From positions 1 to 64,000 of the forward strand of contig JAUWBF010000005.1 of NCBI GenBank assembly GCA_030601755.1: a stretch of DNA of 64,000 nucleotides, in the 5' to 3' direction. Positions 45,768-53,860 of the stretch are shown here, piece by piece. The position numbers were made by a program, and so were the translations under genes. Numbering within the stretch: the stretch's first letter is position 1; every line of letters begins with the position of its first letter. This stretch comes from Verrucomicrobiota bacterium (GTDB lineage Bacteria > Verrucomicrobiota > Verrucomicrobiia > Opitutales > Opitutaceae). The notes under the pieces are model-generated. The model made no database searches. It had not been told where the DNA came from and saw nothing but the letters and a program-made list of their open reading frames with translations.

Positions 45768-46361
45768 ATGACCCACAGTGCGCCGATTATGTGGAAAACC
45801 TTCGTGCTCGCCCTGCTGGCGGCGCTCACCGCCGCCCCGCTCTCCGCCCAATCGGCCAACGTCGAGCTGGCCAACCTGCGTCAGGACGTCGCCCTGCTCG
45901 TGCAGCGCATGGGCGACCTCGCGATCCGCGTCGAGAGCCTTGAGCGCGAGAACGCCGCCTTGCGCAAACAGACCGCCGCCGCCGGCGCCAGCGCCGCCAC
46001 CGTCGCCCAGCTCAACGACGCCGTCGCCGAACTCAACAAGACCATCCGCGCCGCCACCGCCGAGTCGCAGCGCGAGACCCTGCAAAAAGTCGCCGTGCAG
46101 ATGGAGGCGCTCGCCCGCCAGACCAACGCCGCCGTGCAGTCCGTCGCCAGCAGCCGCAGCGCCGCCGCCGTGTCCGCCCCCTCTTTCAACGACAACTACC
46201 CCAAGGAAGGCATCACCTACACCATCGAGCGCGGCGACACGCTTTCCAGCATCGCCCAAAAACTCGGCGCCAACCTGCGAGACATCATCAATGCCAACAA
46301 AATCACGGACCCCACAAAAATCCAAGTCGGCCAGACCCTCTTCATCCCCGGCGCCAAGTAA
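45768..46361 (+). CDS. Exported LysM-domain protein with coiled coil
   Basis: 197 aa from ATG 45768 (ATG 45789, MWKTFVLALL, is as likely). A signal peptide (TFVLALLAALTAAPLSAQ) is followed by a heptad-like coiled coil (NLRQDVALLVQRMGDLAIRVESLERENAALR) to about residue 125 and a C-terminal LysM domain (YTIERGDTLSSIAQKLGANLRDIINANKI). LysM binds peptidoglycan, so the protein should act in the periplasm or at the wall, possibly in division. Ends 4 bp before parB. Confidence 0.88.
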   Translation: MTHSAPIMWKTFVLALLAALTAAPLSAQSANVELANLRQDVALLVQRMGDLAIRVESLERENAALRKQTAAAGASAATVAQLNDAVAELNKTIRAATAESQRETLQKVAVQMEALARQTNAAVQSVASSRSAAAVSAPSFNDNYPKEGITYTIERGDTLSSIAQKLGANLRDIINANKITDPTKIQVGQTLFIPGAK

Positions 46362-46365
46362 ACCG

Positions 46366-47307
46366 ATGGCCACTCCTTCCAAATCCCGTCTCGGCCGCGG
46401 ACTCGGCGGCCTCATCTCCGGCGGCGTCGCCGCCAAGCCCGCCCCCGCCAAGGCCTCGCCCGACGCGCCGGCCGCCGCCGCGGCCCAGCCCGCGCCGACG
46501 CCCAACGGCTTTCAGGAAATCCAGGTCTCCGCGATCAAGACCAGCCCCTACCAGGCCCGCCGCGAGATCTCGCCCGACCACCTCACCGAGCTCTCCGAGA
46601 GCATCAAGTCCGAGGGCCTGCTCCAGCCGATCGTCGTGCGCAAGGTCGGCGACAAGTTCGAGCTCATCGCCGGCGAGCGTCGCTGGCGCGCCTTCCAGCT
46701 GCTCAAGATCAAGACCATCCCCGCCAAGGTCGTCGAGGCCAGCAACGCCTCCGCCGCCGCGCTCGGCCTGATCGAAAACCTCCAGCGCGAGGGCCTCAAC
46801 CCGATCGACGAGGCCTACGGTTACGCCAGTCTTATCCGCGACTTCGACCTCACCCAGGAAGACGCCGCCGAGCGCGTCGGCAAGAGCCGCGCCGCCGTGG
46901 CCAACTCGCTCCGCCTGCTCGGCCTCGACGGCGAGCTGCAGGGCTACGTCGGCAAGGGTCTGCTCAGCGTCGGCCACGCCAAGGTGCTGCTCGGCATCGA
47001 GGACGCCGCCCAGCGCGCCGTGCTCGCCCGCCGTGTGCTCGAGGAAGGCCTCAGCGTGCGCGCCACCGAAAAACTCGTGCAGGCCAAGAAGGCCGGTCAC
47101 GCCGTCAACCCGGCCGCGCCCGCCGCCACCCGCAAGCTCGCCTCGGCCGACGCCGCGGCGGTCGCCTCCATCGAGAAAAAGCTCACCTCGCACTTCGGCG
47201 CGCGCGTCGCCGTGCAGCACACGCCCAAGAAGGGCAAGATCGTCATCGCCTACGCCGGCAACGACGACCTGCAGCGCATCCTCGAGAAACTTGGCGTCGA
47301 GGCCTGA
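46366..47307 (+). CDS. parB: Chromosome partitioning protein ParB
   Basis: 313 aa. Starts with the ParA-contact motif RLGRGLGGLIS, has an Ala/Pro-rich linker, the CTP-binding ParB core with IKSEGLLQPIVVRK and IAGERRWRAFQ, then ALGLIENLQREGLNPIDEA and the HTH TQEDAAERVGKSRAAVANSLRLL, and a C-terminal dimer domain. It loads on parS sites and spreads to separate chromosomes. parA is not adjacent (the LysM gene precedes) and no good parS is seen in the window. The prophage begins about 100 bp downstream. Confidence 0.94.
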   Translation: MATPSKSRLGRGLGGLISGGVAAKPAPAKASPDAPAAAAAQPAPTPNGFQEIQVSAIKTSPYQARREISPDHLTELSESIKSEGLLQPIVVRKVGDKFELIAGERRWRAFQLLKIKTIPAKVVEASNASAAALGLIENLQREGLNPIDEAYGYASLIRDFDLTQEDAAERVGKSRAAVANSLRLLGLDGELQGYVGKGLLSVGHAKVLLGIEDAAQRAVLARRVLEEGLSVRATEKLVQAKKAGHAVNPAAPAATRKLASADAAAVASIEKKLTSHFGARVAVQHTPKKGKIVIAYAGNDDLQRILEKLGVEA

Positions 47308-47371
47308 GCCCGACGATCCGCCGTATTCAAATTTTAGCTACGGATGACACGAATGGCGTAAATCGGCGCGA

Positions 47372-47404
47372 GGTTTGAGAAAATGTGACAATGGTTTGAT
47401 AAAA
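47372..47404. repeat. Tandem GGTTTGANAAAA repeats at the prophage end
   Basis: GGTTTGAGAAAA (47372-47383) and GGTTTGATAAAA (47393-47404) are spaced 21 bp, two helix turns, between parB and the last phage gene. They could be transposase-binding sites of a Mu-like end. Confidence 0.4.
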
Positions 47405-47425
47405 ACGGCCTTGAAATGGCCGTTT
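47395..47425 (-). terminator. Terminator at the end of the phage late operon
   Basis: Perfect 8-bp stem (AAACGGCC with GGCCGTTT, 7-nt loop) followed on the minus strand by TTTTTATC, 20 bp past the last phage gene. Confidence 0.8.
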
Positions 47426-47445
47426 GGCAGGCTCGCTGCAAGACC

Positions 47446-47811
47446 CTAGACAGCCTGATGCACGGGCGTTGCAGGCCACTTGCCGAGGGGGCAGGACTCG
47501 GTCGCCAGCCAGCGCTTGAGGCTCGTGCAGCCGCATCCTGGGGCCTTGCACTTGCCCAGGCCGAGGCGGGCGCGGCCGTCCCAGTGCTCGCAGGGCGAGC
47601 AGATCGCCGAGCGGGCGGCGTAGGCCTCGGCGCTGACCACGGGGACGCCGGCCTTGATCCAGCGGCCCATGGCTCCAGTAAAGTTGACGGCCAGCTCGGC
47701 TACGGTGGGCTCGCGCAGGGGCTCGGGGGGCGGTGGTGCGTCGACGGCGGTCTGGCCGGGCTTGACGACCACGGGGACGGCGAGGTCGGGGCGGATGATG
47801 CGCAGGCTCAT
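47446..47811 (-). CDS. Phage distal-tail-region Cys-rich protein
   Basis: 121 aa from ATG 47811, which overlaps the upstream stop (ATGA). The C-terminal half has CSPCEHWDG, then CKAPGCGCTSLKRWL and CPLGKW, giving six or more cysteines suited to a zinc knuckle. I do not recognise a named family. It is the last gene of the late operon, where small tail-assembly or chaperone-like proteins often sit; that role is inference. Confidence 0.7.
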   Translation of the reverse strand: MSLRIIRPDLAVPVVVKPGQTAVDAPPPPEPLREPTVAELAVNFTGAMGRWIKAGVPVVSAEAYAARSAICSPCEHWDGRARLGLGKCKAPGCGCTSLKRWLATESCPLGKWPATPVHQAV

Positions 47812-49160
47812 GTGTTGATGCGGGCGCACGCCTGCAGGTAGGTGTCGTAGCCCTGCTCAATCGGAACGTCGCCAGTGGCCTCGACCTTGCCGTCGATGTC
47901 GGCCGTGCGGACCAAGGTTTCTTCGGCGAACAGGGCGTAAGACTCGACCGGAGCGCCCCAGAGCTTGCGGTAGAACCGCACCCGCATGGTCACCGACCAG
48001 CCGGGGGTGTTGCCGGTGCTGGTCACGCGGTATTGGGCCTCCTGGTAGGCGAAGCTGAACTCCCCTGCGCCACGGGGCTCCCAGGTCGACTTGCAGCAGG
48101 AGGTCGGCACGCAGGTGGCACCTAGCCCGTCGCCGACGGTGGTCCACGCGCCCCACGTTCCGCCACTGCCGGCGAGCAGGCGGGTGATGGCGTTGGCCTC
48201 GGTGTCCTCGACTGAGAGGGTGTCTGCCAAGCTTGAGGACGACACCGACCGCCAGAATGAGTAGCCGCCGAACTGCGCCGTGGCACCGTTGCCTGACAAC
48301 GAGTGCGTGGTGGCAGTCTCGGCGGCGGCAGCGAATATCCCGGAGGCCAGCCGCGTCGTCGCGTCGTCGATACTGCCCAACTCGTCGGCACTGTCGGGGA
48401 CCAGCTCCTCCGCATAAGGGTCCCAAACCTCACCCGATACCTCACCGTCGTCGGTCTGCGCCAGCGTGTCGGGATCGATGGTGCTGCTCCCGCTATAGGT
48501 GAGCGTCTCACGCATCGGGATCGACGCGCCGTCACCGTCGATGCGGAACGAGAACGACTGGGAACTATAGCCGGGGACGTGCAGCACCAGCGTAGCCTGG
48601 ATCACCCCCCGACCCACCCACAGCTCCGTGTTCCCACCTTGGGCCGTGTTACCGAGACCCCGGTAGTAGGGACTGGCACTACTCGCCCCTCCCCCGCTCG
48701 TCGTCCATGTCAGTGTCCAGCCACCTCCCGGATAGGGCGGGTTAGTCACCAGGAAAGTAGACGACACCCTCACGATAGTCCTGCCATCCGTGAGCCGCGC
48801 CCAGCTCAATGCGCTCACTCGCGCATAATTATTCGGCGCAGGATCTGCGGTCGTGACCTGCATCGCAGTGAAGCCCGGGATCGGTTTCTGCGAGGTGGAG
48901 TTGGCCGAGGGAGTGCTGGTCACCGGATCGGTCCCCGCCGCGTCGTGCCACAGGTCGGTGACGACCGTGCCGGAGAGCGTCTTGGTCAGATATTTCCGCG
49001 GCGGGATGAGGGGATCGTCGAACTCCGGAAAACCCACCAGCGTCGCGGTGCCGCCGCGGGTGCGGCACTCGACCATGGTGCAGGGGGCGCCGCAGTTGCA
49101 GCCCTCGCGCTCGGCGCAGGGGCAGCAGAGGCCGGCGGTGTCCTTGATGCGGTGAGCCAT
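47808..49160 (-). CDS. Phage tail protein with Cys-rich N-terminus, function unknown
   Basis: 450 aa from ATG 49160. The first 35 residues contain CCPCAEREGCNCGAPC and a further Cys, a likely metal or disulfide knot. The rest is Ser/Thr/Gly-rich with beta character (STFLVTNPPYPGGGWTLTW, LVLHVPGYSSQSFSFRIDGD). Position after the 433-aa tail-tip gene suggests a tail-tip or fibre-associated part. No family recognised; starts 2 bp after the previous stop. Confidence 0.75.
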   Translation of the reverse strand: MAHRIKDTAGLCCPCAEREGCNCGAPCTMVECRTRGGTATLVGFPEFDDPLIPPRKYLTKTLSGTVVTDLWHDAAGTDPVTSTPSANSTSQKPIPGFTAMQVTTADPAPNNYARVSALSWARLTDGRTIVRVSSTFLVTNPPYPGGGWTLTWTTSGGGASSASPYYRGLGNTAQGGNTELWVGRGVIQATLVLHVPGYSSQSFSFRIDGDGASIPMRETLTYSGSSTIDPDTLAQTDDGEVSGEVWDPYAEELVPDSADELGSIDDATTRLASGIFAAAAETATTHSLSGNGATAQFGGYSFWRSVSSSSLADTLSVEDTEANAITRLLAGSGGTWGAWTTVGDGLGATCVPTSCCKSTWEPRGAGEFSFAYQEAQYRVTSTGNTPGWSVTMRVRFYRKLWGAPVESYALFAEETLVRTADIDGKVEATGDVPIEQGYDTYLQACARINT

Positions 49161-49162
49161 GG

Positions 49163-50464
49163 TTAGACGACGGTGGTGGCCTGCACCCGGATGGTGCGCT
49201 CGGGGTTGCACAGCTCGATCTCGACGGTCTCGGTGAGCCAGCCGCCGATGAAGGCCGGCGGCACGGCGCTGGTGGTGCCGTCGCCGGTGTGGCGGCTGGT
49301 GATGTAGCTGCTCTTCTTGCGCTGGTTTTGGTAGCGGATGAAGTCGACGAACTCGGCCGCGCCGAGGCGGTTGCTTGCGCCGAAGTTGACGGTGGTCTCG
49401 CCGGTGAACAGATCCTCGAGCACGTCCTGCACCGGCGCGGCCATGCTGGCGAGGGCGGTCTGCCCGGAGTTGGCGAGGTTGAGCGCGCGGCCGAGGCCGG
49501 CGATGCCGGAGACGGTGCGCTCCTTGAGGCGCAGGGTGCCCTCGTAGATGGGCTGGCTGACCGAGGCGTAGAAGGCGGCGGCGAGACCGGCGGGCGCGGG
49601 CTCGGGGGTCTCGCTGCCTTGCCCGCCCAGCTCGATGACGGCGACGATGGCGCCAAAGGCATCGGGGTTGCCGGCGCTCTGGGTGGTGAGGCGGCCGCGC
49701 GTCGATCCGTCGGCGAGGGTGACGATGTCCTCGATGAAGAAGCGCACGCCGGACACGAGGAGATCGTCGCGCTTGCGGGCCGACCACTCGACGACGAGGT
49801 CGGCGTCGGCGAGGTCGATGTTGAGCGGGGTGAGGTCGGCCCGGCGGCGGATGTGGAGCACGGGCACGGCCGGCGCATAGTCGAACCAGGCGACGGCGTC
49901 GGGCGCCCAGCGCACGCAGCGCTTGATGACCTCGGAGACGGTCAGGTCGTTGCCCTCCTCGAAGGGCACGGTGATGTCGAGGTCGATGGTGCCGAGGGCG
50001 AACTCGCCGCCACGGCCGATGACGAAATTGAGCGCCTCGGCGGCCTGATCCTCGGCCTTGAGCGCAGCGCCGGCGGCGTCCTGGAAGAGCACGGCGCGCG
50101 ACGAGAAGACGTCGACGAGCGCGGACTCGGCGTCCTCGGGATCTTCGCGGAGCTTGCGGGTCTCTTGGTAGATGAGGTTCTCGAGATACCACCACGGGCC
50201 GGACACGGTGGTCTGTATGGTGGAGCGGCGGGCGGAGCCGAGGAAGGGGACGGTGGTGACGAGGCCGGTGAAGAGGCGGGTGTTGTCGCGCCAGAGGACG
50301 AGCTTTTCCCGGTAGGGCCAGATGACGTCGCCGCCTGACTGGGGCATGCGATTGACGAGGGTCAGCTCGTCGCGGCCGAAGGCGACGCGGCGCAGCGTGG
50401 CGCCGATGACGCCCCAGTCGCGCAGGGGTTTTTTGAGGCCGTCGTATTCGAGGAAAATCGCCAT
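49163..50464 (-). CDS. Phage tail-tip (distal tail/hub-like) protein
   Basis: 433 aa. N-terminal part MAIFLEYDGLKKPLRDWG and LVLWRDNTRLFTGLVTTVPFLG resembles the strand pattern of distal-tail and hub proteins that cap the tube; the rest is mixed alpha/beta with no known catalytic motif. Directly after the tape measure, the usual place for such genes in siphophages. The assignment is from position and a weak pattern, not from a confirmed family match. Confidence 0.7.
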   Translation of the reverse strand: MAIFLEYDGLKKPLRDWGVIGATLRRVAFGRDELTLVNRMPQSGGDVIWPYREKLVLWRDNTRLFTGLVTTVPFLGSARRSTIQTTVSGPWWYLENLIYQETRKLREDPEDAESALVDVFSSRAVLFQDAAGAALKAEDQAAEALNFVIGRGGEFALGTIDLDITVPFEEGNDLTVSEVIKRCVRWAPDAVAWFDYAPAVPVLHIRRRADLTPLNIDLADADLVVEWSARKRDDLLVSGVRFFIEDIVTLADGSTRGRLTTQSAGNPDAFGAIVAVIELGGQGSETPEPAPAGLAAAFYASVSQPIYEGTLRLKERTVSGIAGLGRALNLANSGQTALASMAAPVQDVLEDLFTGETTVNFGASNRLGAAEFVDFIRYQNQRKKSSYITSRHTGDGTTSAVPPAFIGGWLTETVEIELCNPERTIRVQATTVV

Positions 50465-50473
50465 GACTGCGGA

Positions 50474-52087
50474 TCAGCTTGAGGAGGCCTTGAGGTTCTC
50501 CACGCGGGTGGTGAGGCGGTTGAGCGCCTCGGCCTGGTCGCGCACGGTCTTGCCGAGGTCGATGAGGCTGGCGCGCGACTGCTCGTGCAGGCGGATGTTT
50601 ACGCCGTGGTAGGTGATGACCGAGTCGGCCACGGGCTTGGTGTCGACCGGCGGGGGCAGCGCGGCGGTGACGGCCTTGATGGACTCGGCGGCGGCGGCGA
50701 CGTTGGCGGTCTGCTGCTCGCCTTGCTCGCGCAGCTTGCGGGCGGCGGCCTCGGCCTCGGCGGTGGCGCGGAGGTCACCGCGTTCGTAGGAGGCGCGCGC
50801 TTCGTTCTCCAGGCGCTTGACCTCGCGGGCGCGCGCCTCGGCCTCGGTGGCGGCGGCGATGCGCTGCTGCGCGGCGCGGGTCTGTTCTTCGAGGGCGACG
50901 CGCTCGCGGGTCTTTTCGGCGAGTTGGTTGGCGAGATCGGCCTCTTCGCGGCGCTGCTCGGCGGCGCGCTGCAGGGCGAGATTTTGCGCCTCGACCTCGG
51001 CGAGGTTGTTGCGAGCGTTGTCGCGGTTGGCCGCCGCATCGCGCACGCCGGCGCGGTAGCTGGCGCCCATCTCGCTGTTGATGTCGCCGCCGCGCTCGCG
51101 AAACTCGGCGGCCGCGCGCAGAGCCTGCTCGTAATCCTGCTCGGCGATGAGCGCGCGCTCGCGGGCGGCGTTGAGCGCGCCGGTCGACTTGGCGAGGGCG
51201 GACTCGGCGGCCTCCTGCTCGACCTTGGTCTTGAGCAGGGCGTTGTCGGCCTTCTCGATCTCGCCGGCGGTGACGATGCGCTGGCGCTCGATCTCGGCGG
51301 CCTCGCGGATCGCCTTGCGGCGGGCCTCGGCGTCCGGCCCCTCGGTGACGCCGGCGAGGGCCTGCTGCTCGTTGGCCGTGACGCGCGCGATGGCGGTCTG
51401 CTGCTCGGCGGCGCGCAGGGCCTCGATGCGGGCGGCGGCGCGGTCGATGGCGTTGCCGAGCTGGTCGTAGCCGTCGGCGGTCTCGGCGATGCGCTCGAGC
51501 TGGAGATCGAGGGCCTCCTTGGCGGCCTTGGCCATCTTGGCCTGGTTCTCGGCGGAGGCTGCCGCCACGCGGGCGTCCTGGTCGGCCCACTTCTTCATCT
51601 CGGCCTGGATGTCGCCGAGGATTTTTTTGTAAGCGATGAACCCCGCGCCGGCGGCGGCGAGGGCGCCGAGCAGCACCGGGCCGAGCGCACCGGTGGCGAG
51701 ACCGATGACGGCCTCCTTGGCACCGGCGGCAGCCTGCCCGATGCCGCCGAGGCCGCCGCGCGAGAGACCCGTGAGCACGTTGTTGAGGCCGTTGCCGGCC
51801 TTGCCCAGCGCCTCCATGGACTGGGTGGCCTTGGCGCTCTCGCGCTGGACCTTGCCCAGCTCGCGGCCGACATTGCCGATGAAGCCGCCGGTGGCCTTGG
51901 TCTTGGTGCCGACGTCGACCACCTCGCGGCCCATCTCCTGGAGGGCGCGGCGGGTCTCCTCGGCGGTGGGCGCGGACTTGGCGGTCTCCTCGTTCAGCTC
52001 CTCGAAGGTGCGCACCGCCTCCTTGGCGGCCGCCAGGTCGGCGGCGGTCTCGATGCGGTATTTGAGGGCTTTGTCGGTCTCGGCCAT
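50474..52087 (-). CDS. Phage tape measure protein
   Basis: 537 aa, very rich in Ala, Glu, Arg and Gln. Long heptad-type helices run from about 1-120 and again from 160 to 470 (EAEARAREVKRLENEARASYERG). A hydrophobic stretch at about 120-155 (GLGGIGQAAAGAKEAVIGLATGALGPVLLGALAAAGAGFIA region) is the membrane-active segment common in tape measures. It sets tail length; 537 aa implies a rather short tail if the usual length relation holds. Starts 3 bp after a 139-aa tail gene. Confidence 0.85.
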   Translation of the reverse strand: MAETDKALKYRIETAADLAAAKEAVRTFEELNEETAKSAPTAEETRRALQEMGREVVDVGTKTKATGGFIGNVGRELGKVQRESAKATQSMEALGKAGNGLNNVLTGLSRGGLGGIGQAAAGAKEAVIGLATGALGPVLLGALAAAGAGFIAYKKILGDIQAEMKKWADQDARVAAASAENQAKMAKAAKEALDLQLERIAETADGYDQLGNAIDRAAARIEALRAAEQQTAIARVTANEQQALAGVTEGPDAEARRKAIREAAEIERQRIVTAGEIEKADNALLKTKVEQEAAESALAKSTGALNAARERALIAEQDYEQALRAAAEFRERGGDINSEMGASYRAGVRDAAANRDNARNNLAEVEAQNLALQRAAEQRREEADLANQLAEKTRERVALEEQTRAAQQRIAAATEAEARAREVKRLENEARASYERGDLRATAEAEAAARKLREQGEQQTANVAAAAESIKAVTAALPPPVDTKPVADSVITYHGVNIRLHEQSRASLIDLGKTVRDQAEALNRLTTRVENLKASSS

Positions 52088-52090
52088 GGC

Positions 52091-52510
52091 TTAGCTCTCC
52101 GAAGGCCAGGCGGCGAAGCGGCCGCCCTGGAAACGATAGCGCACAGTGACGGCGAGGCCCCGCACGCTCTGGATGTCGACCGAGGCGAGCACGGCGCCGG
52201 TGATGCCGGCCGACGCCTCGTCGACGGCGTCCTCGCCGCACACGACGACCAGATCGCCCTCGTCGGGCAGGTCGTCGTGGTGTGTGAGGGCGAACAGCTC
52301 GGCCTGCGCCTCGGTGGCAAACAGCCGGGTGACGGCAAAGGTGAACTCCACCCCGCGCAGTCCGAGGCCGTGGTAGGCCTTGGTGAGCGCGCGGTAGTAT
52401 TCGACCTCGTCGACCGCCTGCACGCCATTGACCGAGAGGCCCGAGGGGCCGACGCGGCCGAGGGCGAGATCGCCGGAGGCGAGGCTGATGCTGTCGTAGG
52501 TGACGCGCAT
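52091..52510 (-). CDS. Phage tail-associated protein, 139 aa, unknown
   Basis: 139 aa between the tube-like gene and the tape measure, the slot normally filled by tail-assembly chaperones in siphophages; no frameshift pair is seen. Starts MRVTYDSISLASGDLALG and ends VTVRYRFQGGRFAAWPSES; mostly beta. The family is not recognised. An 81-bp gap with a small GC-rich palindrome (AGCGCCG and CGGCGCT) separates it from the gene before. Confidence 0.75.
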   Translation of the reverse strand: MRVTYDSISLASGDLALGRVGPSGLSVNGVQAVDEVEYYRALTKAYHGLGLRGVEFTFAVTRLFATEAQAELFALTHHDDLPDEGDLVVVCGEDAVDEASAGITGAVLASVDIQSVRGLAVTVRYRFQGGRFAAWPSES

Positions 52511-52591
52511 GGGGGAGGGAGTGAGTGAGAGGGATGAGGGAGTTGAGGGACGGAGCCAGCGCCGTGACCGGCGCTGCTACGGGGCGGAGGA

Positions 52592-53770
52592 TCAGGACTC
52601 GGGCGCGGTGGTGCTGACGCGGAAGGCCGGACCGGCGGGGCTGCGCGCAGCCACCCACGAGATCTCACCGGCACGCGGATCGGTGGGGCTGAAGGTCTGC
52701 GGCAGGGCGGTGGCGGCGGCGTTGTAGAGCGTGTTGTGCACGCCGGTGCCGGTGACCACGAGGTCGGCGCGGCGCTTGGATTTGCCGCGGGCTGCGGTGC
52801 CGCCCTGCATGTCGAGCACGTCGAGGAGCTGGGCCTCGGTGGCCTGCTCGGGCGCGCCGGTGGCGGCGGCCGAGACGCTCCCGATCTTGAGGCTGAGGCC
52901 GCCGCGCGCATCGGTGGTGATGGGCGTGGTGGCGAGGTTGGGCGTGATGGTGAGCGCGCCGCGCAGCTTGAAGGCATCCCAGGGAGACGCGCCCCAGGCG
53001 GCGGCGTATTCCTGCGTGGGGATGTCGGCCGGGTCGGGCGGGATGTCGGTGAGCAGGGCTTTGTCGACGGTGTAGAGGCTGTTGGCGTCGGACCAGGCGC
53101 TGTTGTTGATCGGGAACGCGGCGAAGCCGACCTGGCCGAGCAGCGTGGCCGTGGCGGTGTGGATGATCGGCGGCATGGTGACCACGGCCGCGTTGTGGAA
53201 GGTGATGCGGCGGTTGTCGTAGGTGTGGATGATGAGCGGCTCCTGCTCGATCATGGCGTGGTCGCCGGTGCCGGTGTCGGTGAGGTCGATGAGGTTGGTG
53301 CCGGCGAGGGCGTGGGCCTCGGTGGCGTGCAGGGTGACGACCTCGGGCGACTCGTCGTCGGGCACGCCGATGTAGTAGAGCGTGCCGGCCACGAGGGGCG
53401 CGGGCAGCGTGCCCCAGGAGCCGAGGCGCACGGGGCAGCCCTTGCGCGGGCCGGTGACATCGAGCAGGGTGAGCGTGTCCTCGGTGGTGTCGACCGAGGC
53501 GATGTCGTAGCGCGGGGTGACGAGCTGGCCGGGGCGGGCGTTGGCCCAGCGGTAGAGCACGGCGAGGTGCGGCTCGGTCCAGACGCCGAGGGGCGTGAGG
53601 GTGAGGGCGACGGCGCGGTCGAGGGCGCGCTGGTCGATGGGGCCGTAGGCATCGGTGTCGATGGCGAAGGCCTCGGCGGTGGGCGCGAGCTGGGAGCCCC
53701 CGCGGGAGTGGAACATGACGCCGCGGTGCGTGACGACGGCGGGAGATTCGAGCAGCTTGGTGAGATCCAT
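52592..53770 (-). CDS. Phage major tail (tube-like) protein, putative
   Basis: 392 aa, mostly beta, with no catalytic motif. The N-terminal half has repeated strands (LVTPRYDIASVDTTEDTLTLLD, LHATEAHALAGTNLIDLTD); the C-terminal half (MPPIIHTATATLLGQVGFA, AWGASPWDAFKLRGALTITPN, RRADLVVTGTGVHNTLYNAA) looks like the core of a tail-tube protein. Located two genes before the tape measure, as in many siphophages. Longer than simple tube proteins, perhaps because an extra domain decorates the outside. Inferred from place and fold pattern. Confidence 0.68.
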   Translation of the reverse strand: MDLTKLLESPAVVTHRGVMFHSRGGSQLAPTAEAFAIDTDAYGPIDQRALDRAVALTLTPLGVWTEPHLAVLYRWANARPGQLVTPRYDIASVDTTEDTLTLLDVTGPRKGCPVRLGSWGTLPAPLVAGTLYYIGVPDDESPEVVTLHATEAHALAGTNLIDLTDTGTGDHAMIEQEPLIIHTYDNRRITFHNAAVVTMPPIIHTATATLLGQVGFAAFPINNSAWSDANSLYTVDKALLTDIPPDPADIPTQEYAAAWGASPWDAFKLRGALTITPNLATTPITTDARGGLSLKIGSVSAAATGAPEQATEAQLLDVLDMQGGTAARGKSKRRADLVVTGTGVHNTLYNAAATALPQTFSPTDPRAGEISWVAARSPAGPAFRVSTTAPES

Positions 53771-53860
53771 GATGGTGGTGTGGTTGAGGGTGGTGGCGGG
53801 TTAGAGGTGCTAGGGAGTGCAGGCGATCAGGAGCATGGGTTTGACGGTAATGGTGCCGGG

